Positions 1 through 7,439 of a stretch of DNA of 17,380 bases are shown here, one piece after another. Source of the stretch: Lachnospiraceae bacterium. GTDB taxonomy: Bacteria; Bacillota; Clostridia; Lachnospirales; Lachnospiraceae. The notes beneath the pieces were generated by a model. It did no database searches, was not told the origin of the DNA, and saw only the letters and a list, made by a program, of their open reading frames with translations. The position numbers and the translations under genes were made by a program. Within the stretch, counting starts at the first letter, position 1. The number at the start of each line of letters is the position of its first letter. Location of the stretch: assembly GCA_003520105.1 (NCBI GenBank), contig DOVL01000004.1, positions 1-17,380 on the forward strand, read 5' to 3'.

Positions 1-2611
1 TACTGTTAAATATGTTGCTGCAAATATTTGCCTCTTCCGCATTACTCTCCTCCAGACAGTCATTTGTATAATTCAGACGCTGCAGGATTTCCAGATATTT
101 TCCCCAAGTATCATCACCTATTTCCGGAAATGCGGTGATAAGCTCTTTTTTGTACTCTTCATCAGAAAGCCTTCTTCTTCCTGTTTTATTATTTCGTCGC
201 ATCATTTGTTCCGTCTTATGATTCAAATACAGAAGATTCTCCCTGCCTTCCGGCCCGATAAAGCCCTCTTTTAACGCTTTATCAATACTTTTTTTCTGTT
301 TTAACTTATATATCATGACACAAACCGCTGCAAATGTAAGAAGCAGTAAAATGATAACAGTGATGAGTATATATTCCGAAGACGTCAAACGCCTTTCAAA
401 CTTTCCGGAATCACCCTTCTCACCTGCATTCTCGTTATTTATATCTTTGGTCATGTCTATTGAAGCAGTTTCGGTAGTTCTGCCCTGCGGTCTATCGGTA
501 ACAGACTCTGTAGTTGATGGTTTTTCGGTAATTGCCGTAACAACAGTAGTTATCTCTTCGGTAGTACCTGACTCGGTATTACTGTTTGTTTTTCTTATGG
601 TATCATTCATTCCGGGTGTCATTTCCACCGGAACCCAGCCAATATCATTTAAATATACTTCAACCCACGCATGAGCATCACTGTCAGTAACCGAAGCTGT
701 ATAATTGCCGGTACTGTCCTCTTTGATACTACCATAATCAACCCTGTAACCTGATACATATCGTGCAGGTATTCCAAGCTTTCTCAGGATCATAGCGCCC
801 GCCGATGCAAAATGGGTACAATATCCCTTCTTACCATCTGTAAAGAAATATACCACCGGATCCTCTCCCGATAGGATTCTGCCGGGATTTTTACTGTATT
901 CAAACCTGCCTTCAAGAACTGCCGCCGTATATTCTGCCGCACTCATTATTTTTTCGTTGAGATATGCCGATAAGGCTGAGATATCCATATCATATAATTC
1001 ATTCTCCTCCATTATTGACCTGATATTATATGATTCTCCTGAATAATACTGAAGCTGAGTACTGCTGCTTACAATATCTTCCAAACACGGATTCAGTTCA
1101 TTCGGAACTGCGGTATAATACTCATAAACATAGTCATTATACCATAGCCAGAATTCTCTTTCCATATCACTCATCTCATATGATCGATCCCGGTTCGTAT
1201 ATCCGGTATAAGTTTCCTCCGATCCGGATCCATTTTCATTATAAATACGATCATCATTCACGTCCACATAGGAAATATAAGAATTAAGGTAAGCCCCATC
1301 GTAGTTTATGACATCATTAAGTGTGATATTATTATACCTTGCTGCACAGACTGTATAATCCTTATTCTTTTTATCCTTCACGACCGTGTCTTCGGATATA
1401 TAATATCCTTTATCAAAGGAATAAGGATCATAAAAATACGGCAGTGCGCAGGATGTAGCTTTACTCCTGTAGCTTACAGTGATATTCGTAAGCATATTTG
1501 ATGCATTATCATTATAATATTTGTATATTCTTCCTGTAAGTATCCTCCTCACATCATAAGCCCTCAGCGTATGAGGAAGTTTTTCTTCAAAGAGCATCTC
1601 ATCAAGCTTCCATTCACCGGTGCTATATTCCATAGCGCTGAAATCCTTCAGGTAAATATCACCTTCACAAGCATCAGACATACTCAGGCTCAAAACCTCT
1701 CTTCCGGTATCACTTGGTGTATCATTACTGACCCTGCGTGTATTTGAATAATCTTTGCTTACCGTATAACCCTTCAGTCTGTTTTCAATTCTCTTCTGAA
1801 AATCTCTCACCCTGCCGGCATTTTTCTTCATAAGCTGTTCCGGTTTTTTTGATAAAGGTATGGTTACAAAAAGCAACAGGATGATAACGATGATACCAAC
1901 AATACTGTTTAGATTTTTCTTTATATACAGCCCTTTCTTCAGGTGATCTTCCACCTGCAAAAGCCGCTTATCTGTTTCTGTATTTATTAGTTTAATAAAT
2001 GCAGCCAGGAGTATTATAAGAATAAAAACCTTATAATCCGGTGAATACCCATAAACAAAAGTTGTTATGGATGCCGCGATGGGAAGTACGGCCAGAAGGA
2101 AATATTTTCTGATCAGTACAGATACCGCGAAAAACAGCAGTATCGCCGCCGTGAAATATAATGCCATGAGCTTTGATGCACTGATCAGATATTCATATCT
2201 GTATCTTCTGTACAGATGATAGGTTTCCTGATCAACTTTATCATCAAATATCATCTCTAAAAATGCTCTGCCCAAAGAGATTTCTTCCTTTGGTATTCTG
2301 ACATAATAGAGAAGCATAACGGCAGCAGATGACATGTAAATGATAATTGCGGAAATGATCAGTGATGCCCTGCCTCTCCTTCCTGTTATACCGGTGATCA
2401 CACTAAAGACAAGTGAAAAAACCGCCAGAAAAAGACAAATAGCTATTATCTCCCTCTGCCTCATATATATTCCCCGACTTAAACTCTTCAGAGCAAAGAA
2501 AGTTGAAAAAAAGCACAGTATCGTAATTGCCGAGGTATAGCATCCATTCATTAAGGCTCCGACAAAACCATAACTTCTGTTTGAACTTTTCCAGACAACA
2601 CTGCTTTTCAT
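1..2611 (-). CDS. TgpA-like membrane transglutaminase, partial at left edge
   Basis: I translated this frame by hand: it is open from ATG at 2611 to the window edge (870 codons, no stop), so the C-terminus is missing. An AGGTGG ribosome site lies 5 bases before the ATG. About seven hydrophobic segments fill residues 20-240. A long extracytoplasmic part follows, with a transglutaminase-like core at about 580-670. The core shows KKGYCTHFASAGAMILRKLG with Cys598, SDAHAWVEVYL with His647, and WVPVEMTPG, where Glu663 stands at the usual Asp position. A Thr/Glu-rich linker (about 668-735), a membrane segment (about 746-768) and a charged cytoplasmic tail come next. This is the DUF3488/transglutaminase architecture of the TgpA family. 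It is the last visible gene of the MoxR-DUF58 operon. Such proteins are thought to act on envelope proteins or peptides; the substrate is unknown. Confidence 0.9.
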   Translation of the reverse strand, partial: MKSSVVWKSSNRSYGFVGALMNGCYTSAITILCFFSTFFALKSLSRGIYMRQREIIAICLFLAVFSLVFSVITGITGRRGRASLIISAIIIYMSSAAVMLLYYVRIPKEEISLGRAFLEMIFDDKVDQETYHLYRRYRYEYLISASKLMALYFTAAILLFFAVSVLIRKYFLLAVLPIAASITTFVYGYSPDYKVFILIILLAAFIKLINTETDKRLLQVEDHLKKGLYIKKNLNSIVGIIVIILLLFVTIPLSKKPEQLMKKNAGRVRDFQKRIENRLKGYTVSKDYSNTRRVSNDTPSDTGREVLSLSMSDACEGDIYLKDFSAMEYSTGEWKLDEMLFEEKLPHTLRAYDVRRILTGRIYKYYNDNASNMLTNITVSYRSKATSCALPYFYDPYSFDKGYYISEDTVVKDKKNKDYTVCAARYNNITLNDVINYDGAYLNSYISYVDVNDDRIYNENGSGSEETYTGYTNRDRSYEMSDMEREFWLWYNDYVYEYYTAVPNELNPCLEDIVSSSTQLQYYSGESYNIRSIMEENELYDMDISALSAYLNEKIMSAAEYTAAVLEGRFEYSKNPGRILSGEDPVVYFFTDGKKGYCTHFASAGAMILRKLGIPARYVSGYRVDYGSIKEDSTGNYTASVTDSDAHAWVEVYLNDIGWVPVEMTPGMNDTIRKTNSNTESGTTEEITTVVTAITEKPSTTESVTDRPQGRTTETASIDMTKDINNENAGEKGDSGKFERRLTSSEYILITVIILLLLTFAAVCVMIYKLKQKKSIDKALKEGFIGPEGRENLLYLNHKTEQMMRRNNKTGRRRLSDEEYKKELITAFPEIGDDTWGKYLEILQRLNYTNDCLEESNAEEANICSNIFNS

Positions 2612-2664
2612 TATTTCCACCTATCTCCCGATGAAATCAGGTAAGACGCCGTTTTCAGATCATT

Positions 2665-3726
2665 TTATTTGAATACTATCTCACCGTCCGTAACGCTTTC
2701 ACCATCCATCATGAGCTTATCATTCTTCAGATAAATCTCACTGACATATATCTCACCACGGTATTTTTCTCTATACGCCTGCTTCATGTCCTCATATTCC
2801 TGAAAAACAGAATCAGCCATGGCACCGGTCATCGCAAGAAAGAAACTCTCCTCATCATCAACTCTGACCCTGATAAGCGTATTTCTGCTTTTGGAATTCC
2901 ATACCATAAAATGCGGACAACCCTTATCCATAAGCGCAAAAGAAATACTTGAGATACTCTCTAAAGCTTTCGAGTAAGCATCGGCTCTGTAGCCCTTATC
3001 CCCGATTCTTCTGACCGAGAAAAACAGTATCACCGGGCACGCCTTAGGCTGACTGTCTTCTCTGACCAGAAGACAGCCCTTCTTGGCAGAAAGCTTCCAA
3101 TTGATACGCTGAACCTTATCACCATCACGAAACTCACGTATATCAAATATCTGACCGCTGTCCTTCCCGGGTCTTACATCATCATAAATATCTGAATCCC
3201 CGTAAAAGTTTCTTATCCTTTCTCCCAGCCTAAACGTAATATCTTTTGGCTCCGGAAGTACCATAAGTCCGGCAGACGACGAAAATCTCTTGCTGATATA
3301 GAACAGCCCCAGCCTGTCATATATATGGCATTTATGAACCTCAAACTCATAATACCCAGCATCGGTAAGCATGACCGGAATCGTGAATTCATTTTCACCA
3401 TACTTTGCTAAAAACAGACTGATCCATTTTTTTCTGATCTTTCTTGTATCACTGTATCTGATCTGTAATTTGATCTTATCAGTTATCATCCTGCTGTTAT
3501 TTCTGACCATGACACGAAGATTTATAGTTTTATTGGCATCAACAAGGGTTATAGGAGCATTTATCCTGCATTTGATCATTTTTCTTCTGATCATGAGATA
3601 GACAAATGCCACAACAAGAAACATCGCTCCTGCAACACAAAGGCGCACAAGCGATGTACTCTCATAAATCAGTGACATATATGCCATACATGCAATTACT
3701 ATAATTGTTATAATAAAGCTGATCAA
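2665..3726 (-). CDS. DUF58 domain membrane protein
   Basis: The protein has 353 residues. Two hydrophobic segments at about 1-20 and 27-46 anchor it in the membrane, and the rest is a beta-rich domain followed by a von Willebrand A-like fold. The DUF58 signature is at about 183-222 and includes DVRPGKDSGQIFDIREFRDG and QRINWKLSAKKGCLLVRE. The start is TTG at 3726: GAGAGG lies 8 bases upstream, and this start keeps the first membrane segment whole, whereas the next Met would cut it. DUF58 proteins almost always sit beside MoxR ATPases and are thought to be partners they remodel. Here the MoxR gene ends 21 bases upstream and the transglutaminase starts 53 bases downstream. The substrate is unknown. 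Confidence 0.9.
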   Translation of the reverse strand: MISFIITIIVIACMAYMSLIYESTSLVRLCVAGAMFLVVAFVYLMIRRKMIKCRINAPITLVDANKTINLRVMVRNNSRMITDKIKLQIRYSDTRKIRKKWISLFLAKYGENEFTIPVMLTDAGYYEFEVHKCHIYDRLGLFYISKRFSSSAGLMVLPEPKDITFRLGERIRNFYGDSDIYDDVRPGKDSGQIFDIREFRDGDKVQRINWKLSAKKGCLLVREDSQPKACPVILFFSVRRIGDKGYRADAYSKALESISSISFALMDKGCPHFMVWNSKSRNTLIRVRVDDEESFFLAMTGAMADSVFQEYEDMKQAYREKYRGEIYVSEIYLKNDKLMMDGESVTDGEIVFK

Positions 3727-3747
3727 TACTTAATCCTCTCCGTAAGC

Positions 3748-4728
3748 TTAACTCTGCTTCTCCGGTTTTCTTCTCTTTTTTCCACCGGAAACCGAAGGTG
3801 TATTTACGGTCTTCAAAATATCTGAAAGCACCTCCTCCTCGGTAACTCTTGTGGCTCTGGCTCTTGTACTGAGTACTATCCTGTGTTTGGCAATATCCAT
3901 AAACAGATCCGAAACATCTCCCGGAATAACGTATTCTCTTCCCTGAAGAAATGCCCAGGCCCTCACTATCCTGCTCATTGCAATGGTTCCTCTCGGACTG
4001 ACTCCAAGCTCTATATATTCGTTCTCTCTGGTTGCCTTCATAAGCCTTACCATATATGAATACACCTGATCATGAATATAGATTCCCGATACTCCGCTGA
4101 TCATTTCCATAAGCTGTCCTGTTGAGATAACAGGCTTAACACTTTCCGCAGATATATCTGCAGCCTTATTTTTCAGTATCATAAGCTCAGACTCCTCATC
4201 CGGATATCCGAGACTCATACATATCATAAATCTGTCAAGCTGGGATTCCGGAAGAAGCTGTGTTCCGGCGCTTCCTTTCGGGTTCTGCGTTGCTATGACA
4301 ATAAAAGGCTCCGGAACTTTGTACGAATATCCATCAACCGTAACGATCCCCTCCTCCATTACCTCAAGGAGAGCTGACTGTGTCTTCGGTGAAGTACGGT
4401 TGATCTCATCAGCCAGGAACAGATTACACATTATGCTTCCCGGACGATAAACAAACTCGTCACTTTTCTTATCATACATACTGAAGCCCAGAATATCCGA
4501 CGGAAGTACATCCGGCGTAAACTGGACCCTTCTCGTGCTTAGAGAGAGCGCCTTTGAAAAGGCAACTGCAAGCGTTGTCTTACCTACACCCGGCACATCC
4601 TCGAGAAGTATATGTCCTCCGGCAAGAATAGAAGCAAATACCTTCATTATGCATTCTCTTTTTCCGGTTACGGCTTTCTCAACTTCATATATTATCTGCC
4701 GGATCTGTTCATTTTCGCTTAGTTTCAT
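3748..4728 (-). CDS. MoxR-family AAA+ ATPase
   Basis: This is a cytoplasmic AAA+ ATPase of about 326 residues, normal for the family. Numbered from the upstream ATG, it has Walker A (EDVPGVGKTT, 45-54), Walker B (LFLADEINRTSPKTQSALLE, 105-124), sensor 1 (ATQNP, 148-152), LPESQLDRF (162-170) and a sensor 2 region with SPRGTIAM. MoxR ATPases act as chaperone-like remodellers, commonly with DUF58 or VWA proteins encoded beside them, as here. Two in-frame ATGs exist at 4734 and 4728. The purine-rich AGGGGA touches the first but is 6-7 bases from the second, so I favour 4728. The preceding dehydrogenase gene ends about 12-18 bases upstream, which supports cotranscription. Confidence 0.93.
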   Translation of the reverse strand: MKLSENEQIRQIIYEVEKAVTGKRECIMKVFASILAGGHILLEDVPGVGKTTLAVAFSKALSLSTRRVQFTPDVLPSDILGFSMYDKKSDEFVYRPGSIMCNLFLADEINRTSPKTQSALLEVMEEGIVTVDGYSYKVPEPFIVIATQNPKGSAGTQLLPESQLDRFMICMSLGYPDEESELMILKNKAADISAESVKPVISTGQLMEMISGVSGIYIHDQVYSYMVRLMKATRENEYIELGVSPRGTIAMSRIVRAWAFLQGREYVIPGDVSDLFMDIAKHRIVLSTRARATRVTEEEVLSDILKTVNTPSVSGGKKRRKPEKQS

Positions 4729-4746
4729 ATTCATTCCCCTGCGGCT

Positions 4747-5805
4747 TTAAAATACAAGCTCCATCTCATCGTAAAGTTTACTGAGTCTCTCGTCCGAAAG
4801 ATCAGTCTCATTCAGGACAGTATACCTGTCGGCTCTTGTTGCCGTCGCCTGCTGCCATGCACCGATAAAGATTTCCTTCGTGATCTTCCAGTCAGACGGT
4901 TTAACAGGGATATTATAATCCTTGATTACCTTGGTGATCTTACCTATATTTCTGTTCTGGAATATGCATGCACAATAGCTGCCCATTGCAACAGCGATAC
5001 CATGAGGAACATTTACCTGTTCGCTGTAGATTTCCTCCAAAGCGTGACAGAACAGATGCTCAGAGCCCGAAGAAGGTCTTGAAGAGCCTGCTATCTCCAT
5101 TGCAAGTCCGCCCATAACAAGTGCCTGGGTAAGTCTCTTGATGAAGTCCTTACTCTTAAGCTCCTTCTGATCATTATAGCAGATTGAGTTAAATGCCATC
5201 TTGGAAATCATATATGCAAAGTCATCTACATACTCTCTGCCCTTGTTAAAGGCAATCTTCCAGTCGTTGAGAGCAGTGTATTTACTGATCGTATCACCGA
5301 TTCCGGCAAGAAGCTGTCTGTCCGGAGCACTCATAATGACGTTAACATCAACGATTATGGCATCCGGGATAGTGCACTTAAAGGTCTTTCTTGCCTTGCC
5401 CTCCGTACCGAGAACCGCAACAGGCGATGCAAGACTGTCATTACTGAGAGTCGTCGGAAGCGAGATCAGCTTGGTCTTGCTTACAAATGCGGCAAACTTC
5501 GCGAGATCCAGAACCGTTCCGCCTCCAAAGCCTATTACTGTCTGAATATCATTCATGGTGATGTATTTTGCCAGCGCCACCGCTGCATCATAGGTGGCCG
5601 ACTGTATCAGATAAAGCTCTATATTCTTAAAATCAGCCGATATCTCATTCAGTATATTTTCAAATATACCCTTCAGGTTTTCCTCTGTAACAAGTATCGT
5701 CTTCTTACTGTGAATGTCCGGGATCACGTCATTCATGACATCCGGAATCTTCTCAAATATGCCCTCCTCAACTATAAGATGATATGGCAGTCTGAATCTG
5801 TTCAT
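4747..5805 (-). CDS. egsA: sn-glycerol-1-phosphate dehydrogenase, EgsA/AraM type
   Basis: This 352-residue iron/zinc-containing dehydrogenase-fold protein most resembles the AraM/EgsA group, which reduces dihydroxyacetone phosphate to sn-glycerol 1-phosphate with NAD(P)H. The dinucleotide loop is GFGGGTVLDLAKFAA (92-106). The family motif SLPTTLSNDSLASP lies at 115-128. Probable metal ligands are Asp171 (GIGDTISKYTALNDW), His250 (SSGSEHLFCHALEE) and His268 (VPHGIAVAMGSY). AGGAGG lies 7 bases before the ATG. In Bacillus AraM supplies G1P for heptaprenylglyceryl phosphate through PcrB; no PcrB gene is visible here. The gene sits between the lipoprotein (31-base gap) and moxR (about 12 bases), so it appears to be cotranscribed with an envelope module. 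A glycerol dehydrogenase of the same superfamily is a less likely alternative. Confidence 0.85.
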   Translation of the reverse strand: MNRFRLPYHLIVEEGIFEKIPDVMNDVIPDIHSKKTILVTEENLKGIFENILNEISADFKNIELYLIQSATYDAAVALAKYITMNDIQTVIGFGGGTVLDLAKFAAFVSKTKLISLPTTLSNDSLASPVAVLGTEGKARKTFKCTIPDAIIVDVNVIMSAPDRQLLAGIGDTISKYTALNDWKIAFNKGREYVDDFAYMISKMAFNSICYNDQKELKSKDFIKRLTQALVMGGLAMEIAGSSRPSSGSEHLFCHALEEIYSEQVNVPHGIAVAMGSYCACIFQNRNIGKITKVIKDYNIPVKPSDWKITKEIFIGAWQQATATRADRYTVLNETDLSDERLSKLYDEMELVF

Positions 5806-5836
5806 TTATGATCCTCCTCGAATAATTATACTGATC

Positions 5837-6037
5837 TTATTTGCCCTGAAGAAGTGACACCTGATACACCGTCTCTCTGTCCGTTTCTTCTGCAGCAGTA
5901 TCTTCAGTTGTCGTCACTTCCTCTGTACTGGCAGTATCTTCCTTTTTATCCTTCTTTTTTGAACCGCAGCCTGAAATACATAACGCAGCTGCGGTGATCA
6001 TTGCAACCGCCTTAACTTTATTATTCACTAATCTCAT
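5837..6037 (-). CDS. short lipoprotein, probable truncated acetolactate decarboxylase remnant
   Basis: This 66-residue ORF has an excellent AGGTGG ribosome site and a strong promoter. It starts with a positively charged end and a hydrophobic stretch followed by a lipobox, ISGC, with Cys24. A lysine-rich patch and a Thr/Glu/Asp-rich linker come next. The last residues, ETVYQVSLLQGK, stop abruptly at TAA. From memory, lipoprotein linker followed by YQVSLLQ is how the catalytic domain of many clostridial alpha-acetolactate decarboxylases begins, so I infer that only the export leader and the first few domain residues survive. The dehydrogenase gene begins 31 bases later. Alternatively it is a real small lipoprotein of unknown role. 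The lipoprotein call is strong; the remnant idea is inference. Confidence 0.7.
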   Translation of the reverse strand: MRLVNNKVKAVAMITAAALCISGCGSKKKDKKEDTASTEEVTTTEDTAAEETDRETVYQVSLLQGK

Positions 6038-6086
6038 AAATCCACCTGCCTTCCGTATCCTTCGCGCATCAACATTCCTGATTTAT

Positions 6087-6115
6087 ATTTTACTTTTTCC
6101 GGATAACTGTGTCAA
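6087..6115 (-). promoter_or_regulatory. SigA-type promoter of the lipoprotein-egsA-moxR operon
   Basis: On the minus strand a perfect -35 box TTGACA (6110-6115) and a -10 box TAAAAT (6087-6092) are separated by 17 bases. The predicted start of transcription is near 6080, giving a leader of about 40 bases before the ATG at 6037. It is the only clear promoter found ahead of the five-gene block. Confidence 0.75.
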
Positions 6116-6140
6116 ACGATATTATACAGCCGCGTTTGAC
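6111..6140. promoter_or_regulatory. inverted repeat overlapping the -35 box, candidate operator
   Basis: GTCAAACG (6111-6118) and CGTTTGAC (6133-6140) are a perfect 8-bp inverted repeat with a 14-bp A/T-rich spacer. The downstream arm covers most of the -35 hexamer of the operon promoter, so a dimeric regulator bound here would compete with RNA polymerase or contact it. No regulator is assigned. Confidence 0.45.
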
Positions 6141-6208
6141 GCCGAAGAGCAGAGACAGGCTTTCAATGTTTATTGACATGCTTGCCTCGAAAGCATCGCG
6201 ATCGAATA

Positions 6209-6337
6209 TTTTGTGCAGACCCTGACTCCGTCAGGGCACCCCCTCGTGACTTCGTCACTCGGTGATGGTCATTCGCCAAATGTCCACGTTTGCATGCACG
6301 CATGCACGCGGCCACTTGGCTCATTGCCTGCACAAAA
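6209..6337. repeat. structured intergenic element A (129 bp, nested hairpins)
   Basis: Perfect 10-bp arms TTTTGTGCAG (6209-6218) and CTGCACAAAA (6328-6337) enclose a string of hairpins. These include CCCTGAC-tcc-GTCAGGG (about 6220-6236), GTGAC-ttc-GTCAC (about 6246-6258), and a longer stem in which GCCAAATG pairs with CACTTGGC and encloses a GCATGC-rich tip. It lies after the hydrolase terminator and before the lipoprotein promoter. It is not a simple terminator, as neither strand has a T-run after the closing stem. It may be a dispersed palindromic repeat or a structured RNA; no tRNA or known riboswitch pattern was recognised. Confidence 0.6.
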
Positions 6338-6376
6338 AAACCCGCATAGCATACTTTCTCAGTAATACCATGCGGG
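6334..6376 (-). terminator. intrinsic terminator of the secreted hydrolase gene
   Basis: On the minus strand CCCGCAT (6376-6370) pairs with ATGCGGG (6347-6341) across an imperfectly paired 22-base middle, and seven T residues follow (6340-6334). It lies 19 bases after the hydrolase stop. The T-run also forms part of one arm of structured element A. Confidence 0.85.
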
Positions 6377-6394
6377 ATTTATTTTCTTTTTATA

Positions 6395-7273
6395 TTATTT
6401 TCTGTTCAGCAGATCGTCCGTAACCTTCTTTAATGCGGATTTTTCCTCTGTTCTTACAGGAATCTCTGCGGCAGCCTTATTTTTTACATCGCAAACCGCT
6501 TTATTATCCTGAACCTGGGTTTCAACCTCAGCCTCTTCCTCTTCTTCACCGTCATAGGCTACTCTGTAAACTGCATATCCTGTTGCCTGTCCGTCATAGA
6601 AGAACTCATTTGCCGGTATCTCGAAAGCCGTACCATAGCTGTAATTAAGTGAATTGATCACAGTTGCCTCGCCAAGGAACGAACTCGACCAGAATGTCTC
6701 TCCGTATCCTGTATAGGTATGTGCATGTCCGTCATAAAGCTTGTCATCGATGATCGCAACATGCTCTCTTCCGCCGCCTTCTTCGGTTCCGCCCCAGCTG
6801 ATATAAACGATTATATCTCCGGCTTTAATAGTACCGTCCGCGGTCTTTTCATTAAGGTCATCCCATGCGGCATATGAGTCATTTTCATTGAAGAATCTCA
6901 CCAGTTCGAAATTCTCATCAGTTCTCATGAACGCATCAAGTCCGCTTGCCGATGCAGTGGCAACGCCTTCAAAATCCGGAATATATCCTCCAAAAGCTCC
7001 TTCTTTAGCTGAAAGATAAAGAACGTGAGCAGCATAACCGGCACATGACCAGTAGTCATCTGCGAGGTATCCGCCGTCGCCGTAGCTTCCCTCCGGCATA
7101 TTTTCCCTCATTGCATCATAATAAGGTTCTTTCTGTATTCCCTCTTCCCCGGTCTCATCCTCGTCAGATGTTACCTCGGTTTTATCTGTTTCCTCAGCCG
7201 CATAAGCCACACCGACCGGTGATACGGCAAGTACAGCCGCAAGTGATATTGCTGTTAATATCTTTCTCTTCAT
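6395..7273 (-). CDS. secreted CHAP/NlpC-like cysteine hydrolase, likely cell-wall amidase
   Basis: From ATG at 7273 the protein has 292 residues with a textbook signal peptide, MKRKILTAIS plus a hydrophobic core ending AYA, with likely cleavage after residue 25. An acidic linker leads to a papain-like fold. The catalytic Cys77 is in DDYWSCAGYAAHVL, GDIIVYISW is at about 152-160, and the likely catalytic His171 is in GREHVAIIDD. A Glu/Val-rich stretch and a basic tail end the protein. This layout fits CHAP or NlpC/P60 peptidoglycan hydrolases, though no separate wall-binding domain is seen. A longer frame opens at GTG 7300, but its purine-rich site overlaps the GTG itself, while AAGGA lies 6 bases before the ATG at 7273. 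WalR-like boxes in the promoter support a role in the wall. The exact bond cut is unknown. Confidence 0.85.
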   Translation of the reverse strand: MKRKILTAISLAAVLAVSPVGVAYAAEETDKTEVTSDEDETGEEGIQKEPYYDAMRENMPEGSYGDGGYLADDYWSCAGYAAHVLYLSAKEGAFGGYIPDFEGVATASASGLDAFMRTDENFELVRFFNENDSYAAWDDLNEKTADGTIKAGDIIVYISWGGTEEGGGREHVAIIDDKLYDGHAHTYTGYGETFWSSSFLGEATVINSLNYSYGTAFEIPANEFFYDGQATGYAVYRVAYDGEEEEEAEVETQVQDNKAVCDVKNKAAAEIPVRTEEKSALKKVTDDLLNRK

Positions 7274-7349
7274 TACCAATCCTTTATCCGGGCTCTTCAC
7301 TCCTCACAGAGTATTTATAAAATACAGCATACCGAGCGCCGGAACATAC

Positions 7350-7366
7350 GTAATATTTTTGTAACA
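7350..7366 (-). promoter_or_regulatory. second WalR-like direct repeat, one mismatch
   Basis: The minus strand reads TGTTACAAAAATATTAC, that is TGTTAC-N5-TATTAC, one base from the TGTWAH-N5-TGTWAH consensus. It lies just after the predicted transcription start and is 73 bp, about seven helical turns, from the perfect copy at 7423-7439. Confidence 0.35.
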
Positions 7367-7386
7367 CATATCATGTCACATGGCAT

Positions 7387-7415
7387 ATTAAACCATATAA
7401 CAAGTATTATGTCAA
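7387..7415 (-). promoter_or_regulatory. SigA-type promoter of the secreted hydrolase
   Basis: On the minus strand TTGACA (7410-7415) and TTTAAT (7387-7392) are 17 bases apart. Transcription would start near 7380, leaving a leader of about 107 bases that holds a small GTATTT/AAATAC hairpin (7311-7325). Confidence 0.75.
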
Positions 7416-7422
7416 GCAAATT

Positions 7423-7439
7423 ATTACATTTTTGTTACA
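7423..7439 (-). promoter_or_regulatory. WalR (YycF)-like box upstream of the hydrolase promoter
   Basis: The minus strand reads TGTAACAAAAATGTAAT, which matches TGTWAH-N5-TGTWAH, the direct-repeat consensus bound by the essential WalR response regulator of Firmicutes. It ends 8 bp upstream of the -35 box, centred near -51, a usual activator position. WalR typically controls secreted wall hydrolases, which agrees with the gene behind it. Confidence 0.55.

Noticed and set aside
315..674. A 119-codon plus-strand frame with hydrophobic stretches
   Set aside because: It is opposite the Thr-rich linker and transglutaminase core of the minus-strand gene, which has matching catalytic motifs; the Val/Ser-rich sequence comes from the complement of Thr/Glu codons.
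6209..6337. Element A as a small insertion sequence or MITE
   Set aside because: The arms look like terminal inverted repeats, but no target-site duplication flanks them, and the many inner hairpins fit a folded RNA or a palindromic repeat better. Copy number could not be checked.
7045..7320. A 91-codon plus-strand frame reaching into the hydrolase promoter region
   Set aside because: It is antisense to the signal peptide and linker of the secreted hydrolase, has a His/Pro/Arg-rich composition and no ribosome site.
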